Source: VXYL01 sp965243095 (GTDB taxonomy: Bacteria; Pseudomonadota; Gammaproteobacteria; Pseudomonadales; Azotimanducaceae). Taken from it: a DNA stretch of 64,000 nt. Location of the stretch: NCBI GenBank assembly GCA_965243095.1, contig OZ251530.1:2108001-2172000 (forward strand), given 5' to 3'. Under the pieces are notes generated by a model, which had not been told where the DNA came from, did not search any database, and saw only the letters and a program-made list of their open reading frames with translations. A program made the translations under genes and the position numbers. Shown here in pieces: positions 62,823-64,000 of this stretch (positions are counted from its first letter, which is position 1; each line of letters opens with the position of its first letter).

Positions 62823-64000
62823 CTACCCCAACGGCGCGAACAGGCGTTGGTGGAACAGCGGCTCCAAGGGCTTCGCGCCGCGGATGGTGCCGGCGCCGTT
62901 GAAGTACACGTCGTCGGCGCCGTCGGCCAGGTTGTTCTCCGCCACGAACTTGCGGTCGCGGGTGTAGTCCGCCTCCTCCCAGCCGGCGGTGGCGCGCCAG
63001 ATGACGGCGGTGGTGCGGCCCTTCACGTCGCCGCAGTACACCAAGTAGCGGCGATCGTCGTCGTAATGGACTTTGCGGGTGTACACGCGCAGGCCGAGGA
63101 GGTAGTTGAAGGTCTCGGCGACGTCCGCCTTGAGCGTGGCGCCGTTGCCGTTGTGGTGGGTGACCAGCTTGTAGTCGAACGGGCGCGTGAGATCTTGGAA
63201 GTTGAGCAGCGTGGCGCTGTACTTGGTCTCGAAATCCAGCATGTACTTGACGACGTACTCTTCCCACTGCATGGCTTGCTGCACGCCGGCCTCGCTGAAC
63301 TCGAGGCTGTTCAGCGCGTCCTCGTAGCTCTCCAAGCGAATGTACTTGATGATGCGCGGGCTGCGTGATGCCTCGTCGTCCGTCGGTGCCCGTTGCGGCT
63401 TGCCGTTTCTCCACTCGGGGGCGAACACCAGCCTTTTCGTGCGAGGAACCAGCACGGCGTCAAAGTACTCGCCCACTTCGACCAAGACAAACCGCAGTCC
63501 CCGGTCGTCTTCCCTGTTCAATGCGATCACGGCTTGCGCGGTCGTCCCCGATCCGGCGAAGTAGTCGAGCACGACGCCGTCTTCGTTAGGGGCGCTCACG
63601 CGGATGGCGTCCATGACCGCGGCTGGCGCCTTGGGGAACTCGAAGCCCTGTTCTCCACCAAATAGGTCCTTCAGCGCCCTCGTCCCGTTGTCCCGTGCCG
63701 AATACTCCGCCTTGTCCCACCAAGTCCTCGGCAGCGTCCCGGCCGTCTGCACGTACTTTCGCGTGTAGACCTCGAGTCGGCCATTGAGCTTTCTGACGAG
63801 CATCTCGGGCAGGCTAGCGCGCGTCCGTTCAACGCCAAAGCGCCAGACCCGTTCGCTGCCGTCTCCATCCAACGGTAGCAACACGACCTCGGCATCGCTG
63901 TGTTGTTCCAGCACACTCCATGCCTGCTCGTCGTCTTGCCACTCAAGCCTTGGCAAACGTAGCGCCAAGGATTCCACATGGCAGTACAGGGGGAAGAACT
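62823..64000 (-). CDS. mod: Type III DNA methyltransferase, Mod (5' partial)
   Basis: C-terminal part of an adenine-N6 DNA methyltransferase; the frame stays open through the window edge, so the N-terminal part with the DPPY motif lies outside. The AdoMet motif LDYFAGSGTTAQAVIALN is visible, preceded by WWDKAEYSARDNGT and followed by LRFVLVEVGEYFD. This order (catalytic motif first, AdoMet motif later) is that of beta-class Mod subunits. The C-terminal 200 residues probably contact Res. It is first in the mod-res operon. Confidence 0.9.
   Translation of the reverse strand, partial: FFPLYCHVESLALRLPRLEWQDDEQAWSVLEQHSDAEVVLLPLDGDGSERVWRFGVERTRASLPEMLVRKLNGRLEVYTRKYVQTAGTLPRTWWDKAEYSARDNGTRALKDLFGGEQGFEFPKAPAAVMDAIRVSAPNEDGVVLDYFAGSGTTAQAVIALNREDDRGLRFVLVEVGEYFDAVLVPRTKRLVFAPEWRNGKPQRAPTDDEASRSPRIIKYIRLESYEDALNSLEFSEAGVQQAMQWEEYVVKYMLDFETKYSATLLNFQDLTRPFDYKLVTHHNGNGATLKADVAETFNYLLGLRVYTRKVHYDDDRRYLVYCGDVKGRTTAVIWRATAGWEEADYTRDRKFVAENNLADGADDVYFNGAGTIRGAKPLEPLFHQRLFAPLG

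Noticed and set aside
56705..64000. BREX or DISARM system
   Set aside because: No PglZ, BrxC, DrmA or DrmB features; the mod and res motifs fit a type III restriction system.
1..64000. CRISPR arrays, tRNA or rRNA genes, insertion sequences
   Set aside because: Reading both strands I found no regular spaced repeats, cloverleaf or T-loop in gaps, rRNA-like stretch or transposase; a covariance-model scan was not possible.

Overview
The window is GC-rich, densely coded DNA from a Gram-negative bacterium. The signs are a TonB-dependent receptor, lipoproteins with lipoboxes, a periplasmic-adaptor ABC exporter and a KdsD-type arabinose-5-phosphate isomerase (an LPS/Kdo enzyme). A type 1 isopentenyl-diphosphate isomerase, an alginate-degradation locus and REP-like palindromes suggest a marine or host-associated gammaproteobacterium. 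That placement is inference: no rRNA or tRNA gene was seen. Many genes overlap by four bases (ATGA, GTGA or TTGA), so translational coupling is common.

Layout. 1-10.4 kb: the 3' part of a very large secreted subtilisin, a C39-like peptidase behind a REP pair, then a tightly overlapping set of a membrane-GNAT fusion, an S9 peptidase, a D-Ala-D-Ala ligase and a small membrane protein. 10.7-12.7 kb: an enolase-superfamily enzyme and a DUF4159 protein. 12.8-19.1 kb: an accessory nucleic-acid block with a T5orf172/GIY-YIG protein, a stand-alone DprA-like protein, two tandem FEN-type exonucleases (one intact, one with four metal ligands lost), an RlaP-type nucleotidyltransferase and a P-loop ATPase. 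19.1-29.7 kb: an alginate utilisation locus (SDR, MFS transporter, PL17 and PL6 lyases, GntR regulator, TonB receptor) with a candidate GntR operator upstream of the receptor. 29.8-39.5 kb: SRPBCC protein, SpoIIM-like and other membrane proteins, kdsD coupled to a second copy of the P-loop ATPase, 1-Cys peroxiredoxin, two acyl-CoA dehydrogenases, idi and a Uma2-type protein.

39.6-46.0 kb: one run of genes for a MacB-type ABC exporter with three different periplasmic adaptors and an ankyrin protein. 46.1-50.3 kb: a speD / lipoprotein / DUF350 / membrane speE set. 50.3-52.3 kb: an SMP-30 protein and a frameshifted CRTAC1-like pseudogene. 52.4-56.6 kb: a membrane-anchored PpiC-like isomerase, an atypical LeuS and an SDR, all overlapping. 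56.7-64 kb: a defence-like end with a RelE-like/UvrD/ankyrin-like fusion helicase facing a type III restriction-modification pair, whose mod gene runs off the window.

The most unusual items are the active/degenerate exonuclease pair beside the nucleotidyltransferase and ATPase, the dispersed second copy of that ATPase, the three-adaptor exporter, and the RelE-like/UvrD fusion next to the type III system.
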